NCBI RefSeq assembly: GCF_000721265.1
Contig: NZ_JOFZ01000004.1
Location: forward strand, 62,001 to 126,000
DNA length: 64,000 nt
Source of the DNA: Streptomyces sp. NRRL F-5126
GTDB taxonomy: Bacteria; Actinomycetota; Actinomycetes; Streptomycetales; Streptomycetaceae
Direction: 5' to 3'
Made by a program: the position numbers and the translations under genes. The notes under the pieces are model-generated. The model was not told the DNA's origin. It did no database searches and saw nothing but the letters and a program-made list of their open reading frames with translations. This document shows positions 15,083 to 23,394 of this stretch, piece by piece (positions within the stretch are counted from its first letter, which is position 1; each line of letters opens with the position of its first letter).

Positions 15083-15102
15083 GACTAAGCGGTCGCTCAG
15101 TC
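15083..15102. promoter_or_regulatory. TetR-type operator
   Basis: A near-perfect 20-bp palindrome with arms GACTnAGCG and CGCTnAGTC, located about 7-26 bp after the predicted transcript start. TetR repressors of fatty-acid and acyl-CoA genes commonly bind such sites. No tetR gene is next to it, so the regulator is encoded elsewhere. Confidence 0.6.
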
Positions 15103-15133
15103 GATGAGGTTTCCTAGGGCGAGGAGAACAGGG

Positions 15134-15895
15134 ATGTCCACCACCGAGCAGCGAGTCGCCGTCGTGACCGGGGCGGCGCGGGGGATCGGCGCCGCGACCG
15201 CCGTACGGCTCGCGGCCGAGGGCCGCGCCGTCGCCGTACTCGACCTGGACGAGGCGGCCTGCGCGAAGACCGTGGGTGCGATCACCGAGGCGGGCGGCAA
15301 GGCGCTCGCCGTCGGCTGCGACGTCTCCGACAGCGCGCAGGTGGACGCGGCCGTCGCACGGGTCGTCGCGGAGCTCGGCGCGCCGACGATCCTCGTCAAC
15401 AACGCGGGCGTCCTGCGGGACAACCTGCTCTTCAAGATGTCCGAGTCCGACTGGGACACCGTGATGAACGTGCACCTCAAGGGCTCGTTCCTGATGTCGC
15501 GCGCGTGCCAGAAGCACATGGTCGACGCCCATTGGGGCCGCATCGTCAGCCTCTCGTCGTCCTCCGCGCTCGGCAACAGGGGCCAGCTCAACTACGCCTC
15601 GGTCAAGGCGGGTCTGCAGGGCTTCACCAAGACGCTCGCCAAGGAGCTCGGCAAGTTCGGCATCACCGCGAACGCCGTGGCGCCCGGCTTCATCGCCACG
15701 GACATGACCGCCGCGACGGCCGCGCGGGTCGGCATGAGCTTCGAGGACTTCGAGGCGGCCGCCATCACGCAGATCCCCGTGCAGCGCGCCGGCAGGCCCG
15801 AGGACGTCGCCAACGCCATCGCCTTCTTCACCGGCGACGACGCGGGCTTCGTCTCCGGGCAGGTCATGTACGTGGCCGGCGGCCCGCTCAACTGA
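15134..15895 (+). CDS. Short-chain dehydrogenase/reductase, FabG-like
   Basis: A 253-aa classical SDR. It has TGAARGIG (cofactor glycine motif), NNAG, the catalytic Ser, YxxxK (LNYASVKAG) and a C-terminal PG motif (VAPGFIATDM). It is likely a 3-oxoacyl-(ACP or CoA) reductase. ATG 15134 is chosen for its GAGGAG site; the frame start at 15104 would lie in the operator region. Another SDR follows after 13 bp, so the two probably form an operon acting on acyl-CoA substrates under TetR control. Confidence 0.9.
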   Translation: MSTTEQRVAVVTGAARGIGAATAVRLAAEGRAVAVLDLDEAACAKTVGAITEAGGKALAVGCDVSDSAQVDAAVARVVAELGAPTILVNNAGVLRDNLLFKMSESDWDTVMNVHLKGSFLMSRACQKHMVDAHWGRIVSLSSSSALGNRGQLNYASVKAGLQGFTKTLAKELGKFGITANAVAPGFIATDMTAATAARVGMSFEDFEAAAITQIPVQRAGRPEDVANAIAFFTGDDAGFVSGQVMYVAGGPLN

Positions 15896-15908
15896 ACCGA
15901 GGACAGCC

Positions 15909-16670
15909 ATGACACAGCAGCAGGCACCCGACAGCGGCAAGGTCGCCCTGGTCACCGGCGCGAGCCGGGGCATCGGCTACGCCATCGCCGAGGCCCTCGT
16001 CGCGCGCGGTGACCGCGTGTGCGTCACCGGGCGCAACGAGGACACGCTGAAGGAGGCCGTCGAGCGGCTCGGCGCCGACCGGGCCATGGGCATCGCGGGC
16101 AAGGCGCACGACCCGGCGCACCAGGCCGCCGTCGTCGAGGGCGTGATGGGCGCGTACGGGCGGATCGACCACCTCGTCAACAACGCCGGGACGAACCCGG
16201 TCTTCGCGCCGCTCGCCGACCTCGACCTTGCGGTCGCCGCCAAGACCTACGAGACGAACGTGCTGTCCGCGCTCGGGCTCGCGCAGAAGACGTGGCACGC
16301 GTGGCAGAAGGACCACGGCGGCACGATCCTGAACATCGCCTCCATCGCGGGGATCGGCGCGTCGCCGTTCATGGGCACCTACGGCATGAGCAAGGCCGCC
16401 ATGATCAACCTGACGATGCAGCTGGCGCACGAGTTCGCGCCCGTCGTGCGGGTCAACGCGATCGCCCCGGCCGTCGTGAAGACGAAGTTCGCGCGGATGC
16501 TCTACGAGGGCCGCGAGGAGGAGGCCGCCGCCGGGTACCCGATGGGGCGCCTCGGCGCGCCGGAGGACGTGGGTGGCGCGGCCGCCTTCCTCAGCTCGGA
16601 CGCGGCCGGCTGGATCACCGGGCAGACGCTCGTCGTCGACGGCGGGCTGTTCCTGAACGCGGGGGTGTGA
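15909..16670 (+). CDS. Short-chain dehydrogenase/reductase
   Basis: A 253-aa SDR with TGASRGIG, NNAG and the YGMSKAA active-site Tyr/Lys segment. It ends with GWITGQTLVVDGG, typical of FabG-like enzymes. A GAGGAC site sits before ATG 15909. It is only moderately similar to the preceding SDR, so this is a pair with different substrates rather than a recent duplication. A hairpin at 16707-16741 closes the operon. Confidence 0.9.
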   Translation: MTQQQAPDSGKVALVTGASRGIGYAIAEALVARGDRVCVTGRNEDTLKEAVERLGADRAMGIAGKAHDPAHQAAVVEGVMGAYGRIDHLVNNAGTNPVFAPLADLDLAVAAKTYETNVLSALGLAQKTWHAWQKDHGGTILNIASIAGIGASPFMGTYGMSKAAMINLTMQLAHEFAPVVRVNAIAPAVVKTKFARMLYEGREEEAAAGYPMGRLGAPEDVGGAAAFLSSDAAGWITGQTLVVDGGLFLNAGV

Positions 16671-16706
16671 GCGGCGGGTACTGCACCCGTGTGCCGTGTG
16701 CCGTGT

Positions 16707-16741
16707 GCGGCCGGCCGTCCCGCGAGGGCTCGGCCGGCCGC
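16707..16741 (+). terminator. Hairpin after the SDR pair
   Basis: A perfect 11-bp stem rich in GGCC (16707-16717 with 16731-16741) and a 13-nt loop, 37 bp after the SDR stop. Confidence 0.6.
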
Positions 16742-16811
16742 CGCCGTTGTCAGTGGCGCCCGGTAGGTTCGTGAACGGACGATCAGTCGGCGAACACCGG
16801 AGGATGTTGAC

Positions 16812-17501
16812 GTGACCGAAACGGACATGCTGCCCGAGTCCTGGCGCGGAGCACTGGGCGGGCAGCTGCGCGAGCCGTACTTCGCCGAGCTGATGGAGTT
16901 CGTGGCGAAGGAGCGTGCGAACGGTCCCGTCCACCCGCCGCAGGACGAGGTCTTCGCCGCGCTGGCGGCCACGCCCTACGAGGACGTGAAGGTGGTCGTC
17001 ATCGGCCAGGACCCGTACCACGGCGCGGGTCAGGGCCACGGCCTGTGCTTCTCGGTCCGGCCCGGCGTGCGGACGCCGCCGTCGCTCAGGAACATCTACA
17101 AGGAGATGAAGGAGGACCTGGGGCACCCGGTGCCGGACAACGGCCACCTCATGCCCTGGGCGCGGCAGGGCGTCCTGCTGCTCAACGCGGTGCTCACGGT
17201 CCGCGAGGGCGAGCCCAACTCGCACAAGGGCAGGGGATGGGAGAAGTTCACGGACGCGGTCATCAGGGCCGTCTCCGGGAGGCCGGACCCCGCGGTGTTC
17301 GTGCTGTGGGGGGCGTACGCGCAGAAGAAGCTGCCGCTCATCGACGAGTCGCGGCACGCCGTCGTGAAGGGAGCCCACCCCTCGCCGCTCTCCGCGAAGA
17401 AGTTCCTCGGCTCCCGGCCCTTCACCCGGATCGACGCCGCGGTGGCCGCGCAGGGCCACACGCCGATCGACTGGCGCATCCCCGACCTGGGCCGAGCCTG
17501 A
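16812..17501 (+). CDS. ung: Uracil-DNA glycosylase, family 1
   Basis: A 229-aa enzyme that excises uracil from DNA. It shows the water-activating motif GQDPYH (residues 65-70) and the minor-groove loop HPSPLS (starting at His 189), both unaltered. GTG 16812 has a GGAGG site a few bases upstream. It stands alone between the SDR operon and a small hypothetical gene. Confidence 0.97.
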   Translation: MTETDMLPESWRGALGGQLREPYFAELMEFVAKERANGPVHPPQDEVFAALAATPYEDVKVVVIGQDPYHGAGQGHGLCFSVRPGVRTPPSLRNIYKEMKEDLGHPVPDNGHLMPWARQGVLLLNAVLTVREGEPNSHKGRGWEKFTDAVIRAVSGRPDPAVFVLWGAYAQKKLPLIDESRHAVVKGAHPSPLSAKKFLGSRPFTRIDAAVAAQGHTPIDWRIPDLGRA

Positions 17502-17583
17502 AGGCGATCCCGGCCGACCGCGGCTAGCGTCTCCATTGAGCGTTTTGTCAGATTTTCATTACGCAGCGGTGGAGGGGCCACGC

Positions 17584-18024
17584 ATGGAGCAGCGGCAGTC
17601 GTCCGGGGAGTCGCTCATGACCAGGATCGGCCAGGCGGTGATCCTGCTCCACGGCGGTGACCGCGAGGAGGCACGCAACCGCATGGGCGACCTGTGGACG
17701 GAGCTGGGGGAGGCGGGGGACGCGTTCCAGCGCTGCACGCTCGCGCACTACATCGCCGACGCCCAGGACGACCCCGGCGACGAGCTGGCCTGGGATCTCA
17801 GGGCCCTGACGGCCGCCGACGGGGAGGCGCCGGAGGTCGTGGCGCTGCGCCCGGCCCTCCACGCGGACCTGGCGGCCGACTACGTGAAGCTGCACCGCCC
17901 CGACGCGGCCCGGCTCCACCTGGGGCGGGCCAGGGCCTCGGCACACGTGCTGGCGGACGACGGGTACGGGGACGGCGTGCGCGCCGCCATCGCGCTGGTG
18001 GCGCGGCAGCTCTCCGGGGCCTGA
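17584..18024 (+). CDS. TPR-like hypothetical protein
   Basis: A 146-aa, wholly helical, acidic protein. Its pattern (GDREEARNRMGDLWTELGEAGDAFQRC, later LHRPDAARLHLGRARASA) suggests tetratricopeptide-like helices. No catalytic motif is visible. ATG 17584 has GGAGG 8 bp upstream. It is convergent with the lipoprotein gene. Confidence 0.75.
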   Translation: MEQRQSSGESLMTRIGQAVILLHGGDREEARNRMGDLWTELGEAGDAFQRCTLAHYIADAQDDPGDELAWDLRALTAADGEAPEVVALRPALHADLAADYVKLHRPDAARLHLGRARASAHVLADDGYGDGVRAAIALVARQLSGA

Positions 18025-18054
18025 GCCCCGCGCGCGGACGCGCCTGAGCCGGGT

Positions 18055-18561
18055 TCAGTGCCCGTACGTCTGATGGCAGATCCGGGCCTGCGGGCTGCCC
18101 GCGGGCCAGTGGCCGTAGGTCTCGCCCAGTGTGCAGACGCCGGAGGCGTCCCCCGGGAGCGCCGGCGGCGCGGCCGGTGCGGCATGCGGGTGCTCGCGGC
18201 CGCCGGCCGGGAGGCGCCCTGGGCCGTGGGCCTGCGGCGCCCCTTCCCCCCGGTGCACGGAGCCCGTTCCGGCTGCCGCCGCGCGCTGCCGTGGCACCCG
18301 CGGCGGAGCCGTGGTGGCCGCAGGGCGCGGCGCGGGCGCGGCCGGTGCTGTCGGCCGCACCATGGACAGTGCCTCCTCGGCGGGCGCCTGCACCACCTGT
18401 GGCCGGGTGCCGGAGCGGCGCCGGGCGGTGGGAGCGGTGTCCGGGCGCGAGGCCTTGGCGTGCGTGGCGTCCGGGGCGACGGACACGCAACCCGTGACGG
18501 CCGTGGCGGCCAGGCCCGCGGCACCGAGCAGGAGCATCGTTGTGGTGGTCGTTCTTCGCAC
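18055..18561 (-). CDS. Predicted lipoprotein
   Basis: A 168-aa protein with a basic start (VRRTTTTT), a hydrophobic run and the lipobox VTGC at about residues 22-25. The mature part is Ala/Pro/Arg-rich and disordered, ending in a short Cys-containing motif (GVCTLGETYGHW, ICHQTYGH). GTG 18561 is chosen because it puts the signal peptide at the N-terminus. A surface-anchored role is inferred; no enzymatic domain is seen. Confidence 0.6.
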   Translation of the reverse strand: MRRTTTTTMLLLGAAGLAATAVTGCVSVAPDATHAKASRPDTAPTARRRSGTRPQVVQAPAEEALSMVRPTAPAAPAPRPAATTAPPRVPRQRAAAAGTGSVHRGEGAPQAHGPGRLPAGGREHPHAAPAAPPALPGDASGVCTLGETYGHWPAGSPQARICHQTYGH

Positions 18562-18668
18562 CCGGCAACTCTGCTGGCCCGCGCCCCGCTTCGGACAGCC
18601 ATCCGGCGGTAATGAACCCGGAAGGATGATCGTTGCCGTCGCGGTGACGGAAGCCGGTGCGCGGCTCC

Positions 18669-19271
18669 TCAGTCGCCCGTCGAGCCGTCCAGGGACTCGC
18701 GGATGAGGTCGGCGTGGCCGTTGTGGCGCGCGTACTCCTCGATCATGTGCGTGTAGATCCACCGCAGCGTGAACGGCCGCCCGGTCTTCCGATCGCGCCG
18801 GCCCGTACCCTCGTCGTCCAGGCCGCGCGCCGCCGCGCGCTCCCTGGCGGTGGCGATCTCCGCCTGCCAGGTGGCGTACGCCTCCGCCCAGGTGTCGTCC
18901 TCGCCCACGTGGAAGTCCCCGTCGGGGTCCTCGTCAGTGAAGTAGATGCCGGGCACGTCCTCGCCGTCGAGCGTCTCGCGGAACCAGCCGCGCTCGCACT
19001 CGGCCAGATGCCGCACGAGCCCCATGAGGCTGAGCCCCGACGGCGCCACCGGCCGCTGCCTGAGCTGATCGTCGGTCAGCCCCGCGCACTTGGCGGCGGT
19101 GATCGCCCTGTGGTGGTCGAGCCAGCCCTCCAGCATCGCGCGCTCCGCGGCGTCGACCGCGGGAGCCGGGTACCGACCGACCGCGTCGGTCGTGGCGGGC
19201 GGCGCGGTCGCGGAGGTGGACGAGGGGACGGCAGGGGTGTGCCCCGCGGCAGTTGGCGTCATGACGGCCAT
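18669..19271 (-). CDS. DinB-fold protein (DUF664)
   Basis: A 200-aa four-helix protein. Three histidines expected to bind one metal lie in LDHHRAI, VRHLAECERGWF and HNGHADLIRE. This is the DUF664/DinB arrangement; related proteins are thiol-dependent transferases that use mycothiol or bacillithiol. The first 40 residues are Ala/Thr/Pro-rich and probably disordered, so ATG 19262 is an alternative start. Confidence 0.8.
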   Translation of the reverse strand: MAVMTPTAAGHTPAVPSSTSATAPPATTDAVGRYPAPAVDAAERAMLEGWLDHHRAITAAKCAGLTDDQLRQRPVAPSGLSLMGLVRHLAECERGWFRETLDGEDVPGIYFTDEDPDGDFHVGEDDTWAEAYATWQAEIATARERAAARGLDDEGTGRRDRKTGRPFTLRWIYTHMIEEYARHNGHADLIRESLDGSTGD

Positions 19272-19616
19272 CGTGGCGCAAGCACGGCCCGCGCGCGACG
19301 CGTTATTCGCTCGTCCGCCACCGGACTGCCGTGCCCGCGGCCGGACCGCCGTGCGGTGCCTGAGACCCTGGCGTCCGGGTCGGGATCCGCGACGGCGCGG
19401 GCAAGGACGGCCACGACCGGCGAGGTCGGCTCGTCGAGCGGTCTGACGGTCCGCCGTGTCGTGCAACTCGCTGCCAGGGCTCCGGACGGCGAGCGGGGAG
19501 GGGTCGGGAACGACCGGCCTGGCCCGGGAGCGCGCCACCGGCCCGCGCCGCCCGGCCCAGGGGCTGCCGGGCATCCGCCACGTATGCTGCCCGGACGCGC
19601 ACCCTGGGAGGGCTCA
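19272..19616. other. Divergent intergenic region
   Basis: 345 bp between the DinB-like gene and the Gfo/Idh/MocA gene. No coding frame, repeat or clear promoter pair was found beyond the ribosome-binding site GGGAGGG before 19617. Confidence 0.4.
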
Positions 19617-20522
19617 GTGAAGGTCGGCTGCATCGGACTCGGCGACATCGCGCAGAAGGCGTACCTGCCGGTGCTGACCGCGCTGCCCGGCATCGCGCTG
19701 CACCTGCAGACCCGCACGCCCGCCACGCTCGCGCGCACGGCCGAGGCGCACCGCATCCCCGGCCCGCAGTGCCACGCCGACCTGGACGGGCTGATCGCCG
19801 CGCGGCCCGACGCCGCGTTCGTGCACGCCCCGACGGCGGCGCACCCGGAGATCGTCGGACGCCTCCTCGACGCCGGGATCGCCACCTATGTCGACAAACC
19901 GATCGCCTTCACGTACGCCGAGTCCGAGCGCCTCGTGCGGCTGGCGGAGGAGAAGGGCGTCTCGCTCGCGGTCGGATTCAACCGCCGTTTCGCCCCGTCG
20001 TACGCGCAGTGCCTGGAACACCCGCGAGAGCTGATCCTGCTGCAGAAGAACCGGGTCGGGCTGCCCGCGCCCGCGCGCGACTTCGTCGTCGACGACTTCG
20101 TGCACGTCGTGGACACGCTGCGCTTCCTCGTACCGGGGCCCGTCGACCACACCGACATCAGGGTGCGCGTGCGCGACGGACTCCTCCACCACGCAGTGCT
20201 GCAACTGTCCGGCGACGGCTTCACCGCCATCGGGACGATGAACAGGGTCAGCGGATCGACGGAGGAGATCCTGGAGGTCTCGGGGCAGGACTCCAAGCGC
20301 GCCGTGCACGACCTGGCCACCGTCGTCGACCACAAGGGCCAGCCGACGGCGCGCCGCCGCGGCGACTGGGTGCCCGTCGCGCGGCAGCGGGGCATCGAGC
20401 AGGCCGCACTCGCCTTCCTCGACGCGGTACGCGCGGGGGAGCGGCTCAGCGCCCGGGACGCGCTGGAGACCCATGAGCTGTGCGAACGGGTGGTGCTTGC
20501 GGCGCAGGCTGAGGGCGCCTGA
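19617..20522 (+). CDS. Gfo/Idh/MocA-family oxidoreductase
   Basis: A 301-aa NAD(P)-dependent oxidoreductase of sugar-like substrates. The N-terminal Rossmann motif is GCIGLGDIAQKAYLP. The usual EKP cofactor/catalytic motif reads DKP here (YVDKPIAF). GTG 19617 is set by GGGAGGG just upstream; the much longer open frame to 18657 is antisense to the DinB gene. Its 3' end overlaps the convergent lnt gene by 77 bp. Confidence 0.88.
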   Translation: MKVGCIGLGDIAQKAYLPVLTALPGIALHLQTRTPATLARTAEAHRIPGPQCHADLDGLIAARPDAAFVHAPTAAHPEIVGRLLDAGIATYVDKPIAFTYAESERLVRLAEEKGVSLAVGFNRRFAPSYAQCLEHPRELILLQKNRVGLPAPARDFVVDDFVHVVDTLRFLVPGPVDHTDIRVRVRDGLLHHAVLQLSGDGFTAIGTMNRVSGSTEEILEVSGQDSKRAVHDLATVVDHKGQPTARRRGDWVPVARQRGIEQAALAFLDAVRAGERLSARDALETHELCERVVLAAQAEGA

Positions 20523-22158
20523 CCCAGCCGCCACCGACGCCGCCGCCACCACCGCCACCGATGCGGCGTGAGTGCACTGCCCGCGCGGCGCGCACCGAGC
20601 AGAAGAGCGCCACCACGGCCGACGCCGCGTACACCGCCCAGTCCCCGAACCTGTCGTACAGGGTCGCCCCACGGGCCATCGGCACCTCGAACACGGCGGA
20701 CGCGGAGCGGTCCGTGCCAAGCGGCTCGCCCACGCGGGCGCCGTCGGGGCCGAAGACCGCGCTGACACCGGTCAGCGTCGCGTGCACCACGGGCCTGCCC
20801 GTCTCCGCCGCCCGCAGCGCGCCGAGCGACGCGTGCTGCGCGGGTGCCCACGTGTCCTGGAACGACGCCGTCGACGACTGCACCACCAGCACCTGCGCGC
20901 CGTCGTTCGCGAGGTTCCTGCTCATGTCGGGGAACGCCGACTCGAAGCAGATCAGCGGTCCGACGCGCAGTGTGCCGCCCCCGCGCACGGGCACGTGCAT
21001 GACCACTTGGCGGCGCCCGGCCACCCGGTCCTCGCCCGCGGCCCTGCCGACGGAAGTGACCCAGCCGAGCAGCGCACGCGCCGGAACGTACTCGCCGAAA
21101 GGCACCAGGCGCATCTTGTCGTACGTCACCCCCACAGGGCCTCGCGGGCCGATCAGCGTACTTCGCTTGAAGACGCCCGCACGGCCCGCCGCGTCCCTGT
21201 TGTACGCGTCCACGTTGACCAGCACGTCCGCGCCGACGCGCCGGGACATCGCGGCGAGTCGGCGCGCCAGCGAGGGATGGGTCGAGAAGCTGTGCGTCAC
21301 GCTGCTCTCGCCCCACACCACCAGGTCCACCCGGCGTCCCGCCACCTCGCGCGTCAGCGACTCGCTCCTGGCGAACCGCAGCTCAGGGGCGCCAGGAGCG
21401 CGTGAGACGATCCCCGGCTGCACCACCGCGACCCGCGCCGGCGCGCCCGACCGCGCGGGCCGCGGCGCCCATGCCCACACCGAGCCCACCGCGACGGCGC
21501 CGAGCACCAGCGACACCGCCACCGCCGTCCGCGCCGCGCCGGAGACGAGCAGCAGCGTCAGCGCCACATTGACACCGACCACCACCAGGCTGACCAGCCA
21601 CACACCGCCCACCGACGCGAGACGCAGCGCCGGCGCGACCTGCCACTGGCTCGCACCCAGCACGCCCCACGGGCCGCCCAGCCCCTGCCAGGACCGCACG
21701 GTCTCCACCATCAGCCACGCAGACGGCACGACAGCCAGCGCCGCGAGCGCGCGCGGCGCACGCGGCGGCCCGTCCGTGCCCCCGAGCAGTGCCCTCACCA
21801 GCAGCCCCCACGGCGCCCACAACAGCCCGAGCAGCGCGCCGAGCACCACGATGAACACGTTCAGGCTCGTGAACAGCCAGTGGTGCACGGCGATCATGTA
21901 GCCGGTCCCGCCGAGCCAGCCGTCGAGCGCCGCACGGCCCGGGGTCGGCGCGGACCTCGCCAGCAGCAGCCACGGCACCAGCGCCGCGTACGCGCACCAC
22001 CACCAGGACGGCGCGGGGAAAGCCAGGGCGGGCAGCGCGCCCGCGCCCAGGGCGGCCGCGCCGCGCCACCAGGGCGAGGCCTGCCACGGCCGCGTACGTG
22101 CCCGACCGGGCCCCTCGACCGGACCGACCGCAACCTGCATGCCGAGCCTCCTCGCCAT
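20446..22158 (-). CDS. lnt: Apolipoprotein N-acyltransferase
   Basis: A membrane enzyme of about 570 aa that adds the third acyl chain to the lipid-modified cysteine of lipoproteins. Several hydrophobic helices are followed by a nitrilase-like periplasmic domain. The catalytic triad is visible as Glu in VWGESSV, Lys in YDKMRLVPFGEY and Cys in LICFESAF. The C-terminus has a glycine run and a proline-rich tail. Two starts, 22158 and 22140, each carry their own Shine-Dalgarno sequence within an 18-bp tandem duplication. The 3' end overlaps the Gfo/Idh/MocA gene. Confidence 0.92.
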   Translation of the reverse strand: MARRLGMQVAVGPVEGPGRARTRPWQASPWWRGAAALGAGALPALAFPAPSWWWCAYAALVPWLLLARSAPTPGRAALDGWLGGTGYMIAVHHWLFTSLNVFIVVLGALLGLLWAPWGLLVRALLGGTDGPPRAPRALAALAVVPSAWLMVETVRSWQGLGGPWGVLGASQWQVAPALRLASVGGVWLVSLVVVGVNVALTLLLVSGAARTAVAVSLVLGAVAVGSVWAWAPRPARSGAPARVAVVQPGIVSRAPGAPELRFARSESLTREVAGRRVDLVVWGESSVTHSFSTHPSLARRLAAMSRRVGADVLVNVDAYNRDAAGRAGVFKRSTLIGPRGPVGVTYDKMRLVPFGEYVPARALLGWVTSVGRAAGEDRVAGRRQVVMHVPVRGGGTLRVGPLICFESAFPDMSRNLANDGAQVLVVQSSTASFQDTWAPAQHASLGALRAAETGRPVVHATLTGVSAVFGPDGARVGEPLGTDRSASAVFEVPMARGATLYDRFGDWAVYAASAVVALFCSVRAARAVHSRRIGGGGGGGVGGGWVRRPQPAPQAPPVRTAHGSPARPGR

Positions 22159-22173
22159 GCCGAGCCTCCTTGC
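22138..22173 (-). repeat. Tandem duplication of ribosome-binding site plus start codon
   Basis: Two 18-bp copies (22138-22155 and 22156-22173) differ at one base. On the minus strand each contains A/GAGGAGGCTCGGC followed by ATG, in the lnt frame. The gene therefore has two complete initiation sites six codons apart, adding the peptide MARRLG when the upstream one is used. Confidence 0.8.
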
Positions 22174-22479
22174 CGCGCGTGACACCCGTGGAGCCGCGCG
22201 TGAGACTCACGGACCCCGTGCCATGCCTACCCACATCGCGCGGGTATGCCGCGCGCCTCACACGGCGGGCCCCGCAACTCACCGGCACGCAAGGCGGATG
22301 TCATGAGGATGTATCGTCCGCGCAACGGGGGCCGCAGGCCTCACGGATCCGTTCACCCCGGCAGGCCCGGTGCCGTGGGCGGAGAGTGGATGGATCATGA
22401 TTCCTCACGTGTCACACAGAGCCGGCCGTCCACCCGCGCACACGGGTTTTCGGGCAATCGGGAGTACGGGGTTAGGGCG
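22174..22479. other. Divergent intergenic region lnt / ATP-grasp
   Basis: About 300 bp. An in-frame upstream extension of the ATP-grasp gene exists (to about 22300) but has low-quality composition and I do not call it coding. No operator was recognised. Confidence 0.4.
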
Positions 22480-23394
22480 ATGAGACTCTGCTTTCTGGTG
22501 GAGGAGCAGTACCGCCGCGACGGCATGCCCGTCGAGGTGATACGGCGCCTCACGGACTGGGGGCACCGGGTGGACGTGGTGCGGCCCGGCACCTCGCTCA
22601 TACCCGTCTCGGAGTCCATACGCGCCGGCAGCCACGACGCGTGGGTGCTCAAGACGGTGTCGGGCGGCCCCGGGCTGACCCTGCTCGAGGCCGCCGCAGC
22701 GGTCGGCCTCACCACCGTCAACGACGCGCGCGCCATACGCGGCGTACGCGACAAGGCGCTCGCCGCGGCCATCGGACGCAGCAGGGGCCTGCCCGTGCCC
22801 CTGACGTACGCGGCAGCCGACTGGCGCACGCTGACCGAGGTGCCCGCCGAGTGCTTCCCCCTCGTCGTCAAGCCGGCCGACGGCAGCTCGGGGCGGGACG
22901 TCCACCTGGTGGCCACGCCCGAACGGCTGGCCGAACAGGCCGCGCTGTCCGAACAGGACGGCCCCGCCGCACACCGTGGCGGCGGCATGCTGATCGCGCA
23001 GCCGTACGTGGCGAACGACGGCACCGACCTCAAGGTCTACTCCGTGGCGGGCGACCTGTACGCCACACAGCGGCGCTCGCCGCTCCACCCGGACCGCTCG
23101 CTGCCTGAACGCAGGGTGGAGCTGCCGCGGGAGGTCGCCGCCATCGCCGCGCGCGTCGGCGAGGTGTACGGACTCGACCTGTACGGACTCGACGTGCTGC
23201 TCGGCCCGGACGGGCCCGTGGTCGTGGACGTCAACGACTTCCCGAGCTTCCGTCAGGTCCCGGAGGCGGCCGACCGCGTCGCGAGCGCCGTCCTGCGGCT
23301 CGCCAGGGGCCGCGCGGCCGCTCCCGCCGTGCCCGCGCTGCCCGCACCGCGCCTCGCCCCGCAGATCCCCGTCACCGCCGGCGAGGACCGGTGA
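22480..23394 (+). CDS. ATP-grasp ligase, first of a tandem pair
   Basis: A 304-aa ATP-grasp protein related to RimK/glutathione-synthetase-like ligases. It has FPLVVKPADGSSGRDV (nucleotide-binding lysine and glycine-rich loop), the DLKVYSVAGDLYA strand and VVVDVNDFPSFR (DxNxFP, metal-binding). It should join a carboxylate, through acyl-phosphate, to an amine or thiol. ATG 22480 directly precedes the conserved RLCFLVEEQ. The GTGA overlap at 23391 couples it to a second ATP-grasp gene; substrates are unknown. Confidence 0.82.
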   Translation: MRLCFLVEEQYRRDGMPVEVIRRLTDWGHRVDVVRPGTSLIPVSESIRAGSHDAWVLKTVSGGPGLTLLEAAAAVGLTTVNDARAIRGVRDKALAAAIGRSRGLPVPLTYAAADWRTLTEVPAECFPLVVKPADGSSGRDVHLVATPERLAEQAALSEQDGPAAHRGGGMLIAQPYVANDGTDLKVYSVAGDLYATQRRSPLHPDRSLPERRVELPREVAAIAARVGEVYGLDLYGLDVLLGPDGPVVVDVNDFPSFRQVPEAADRVASAVLRLARGRAAAPAVPALPAPRLAPQIPVTAGEDR

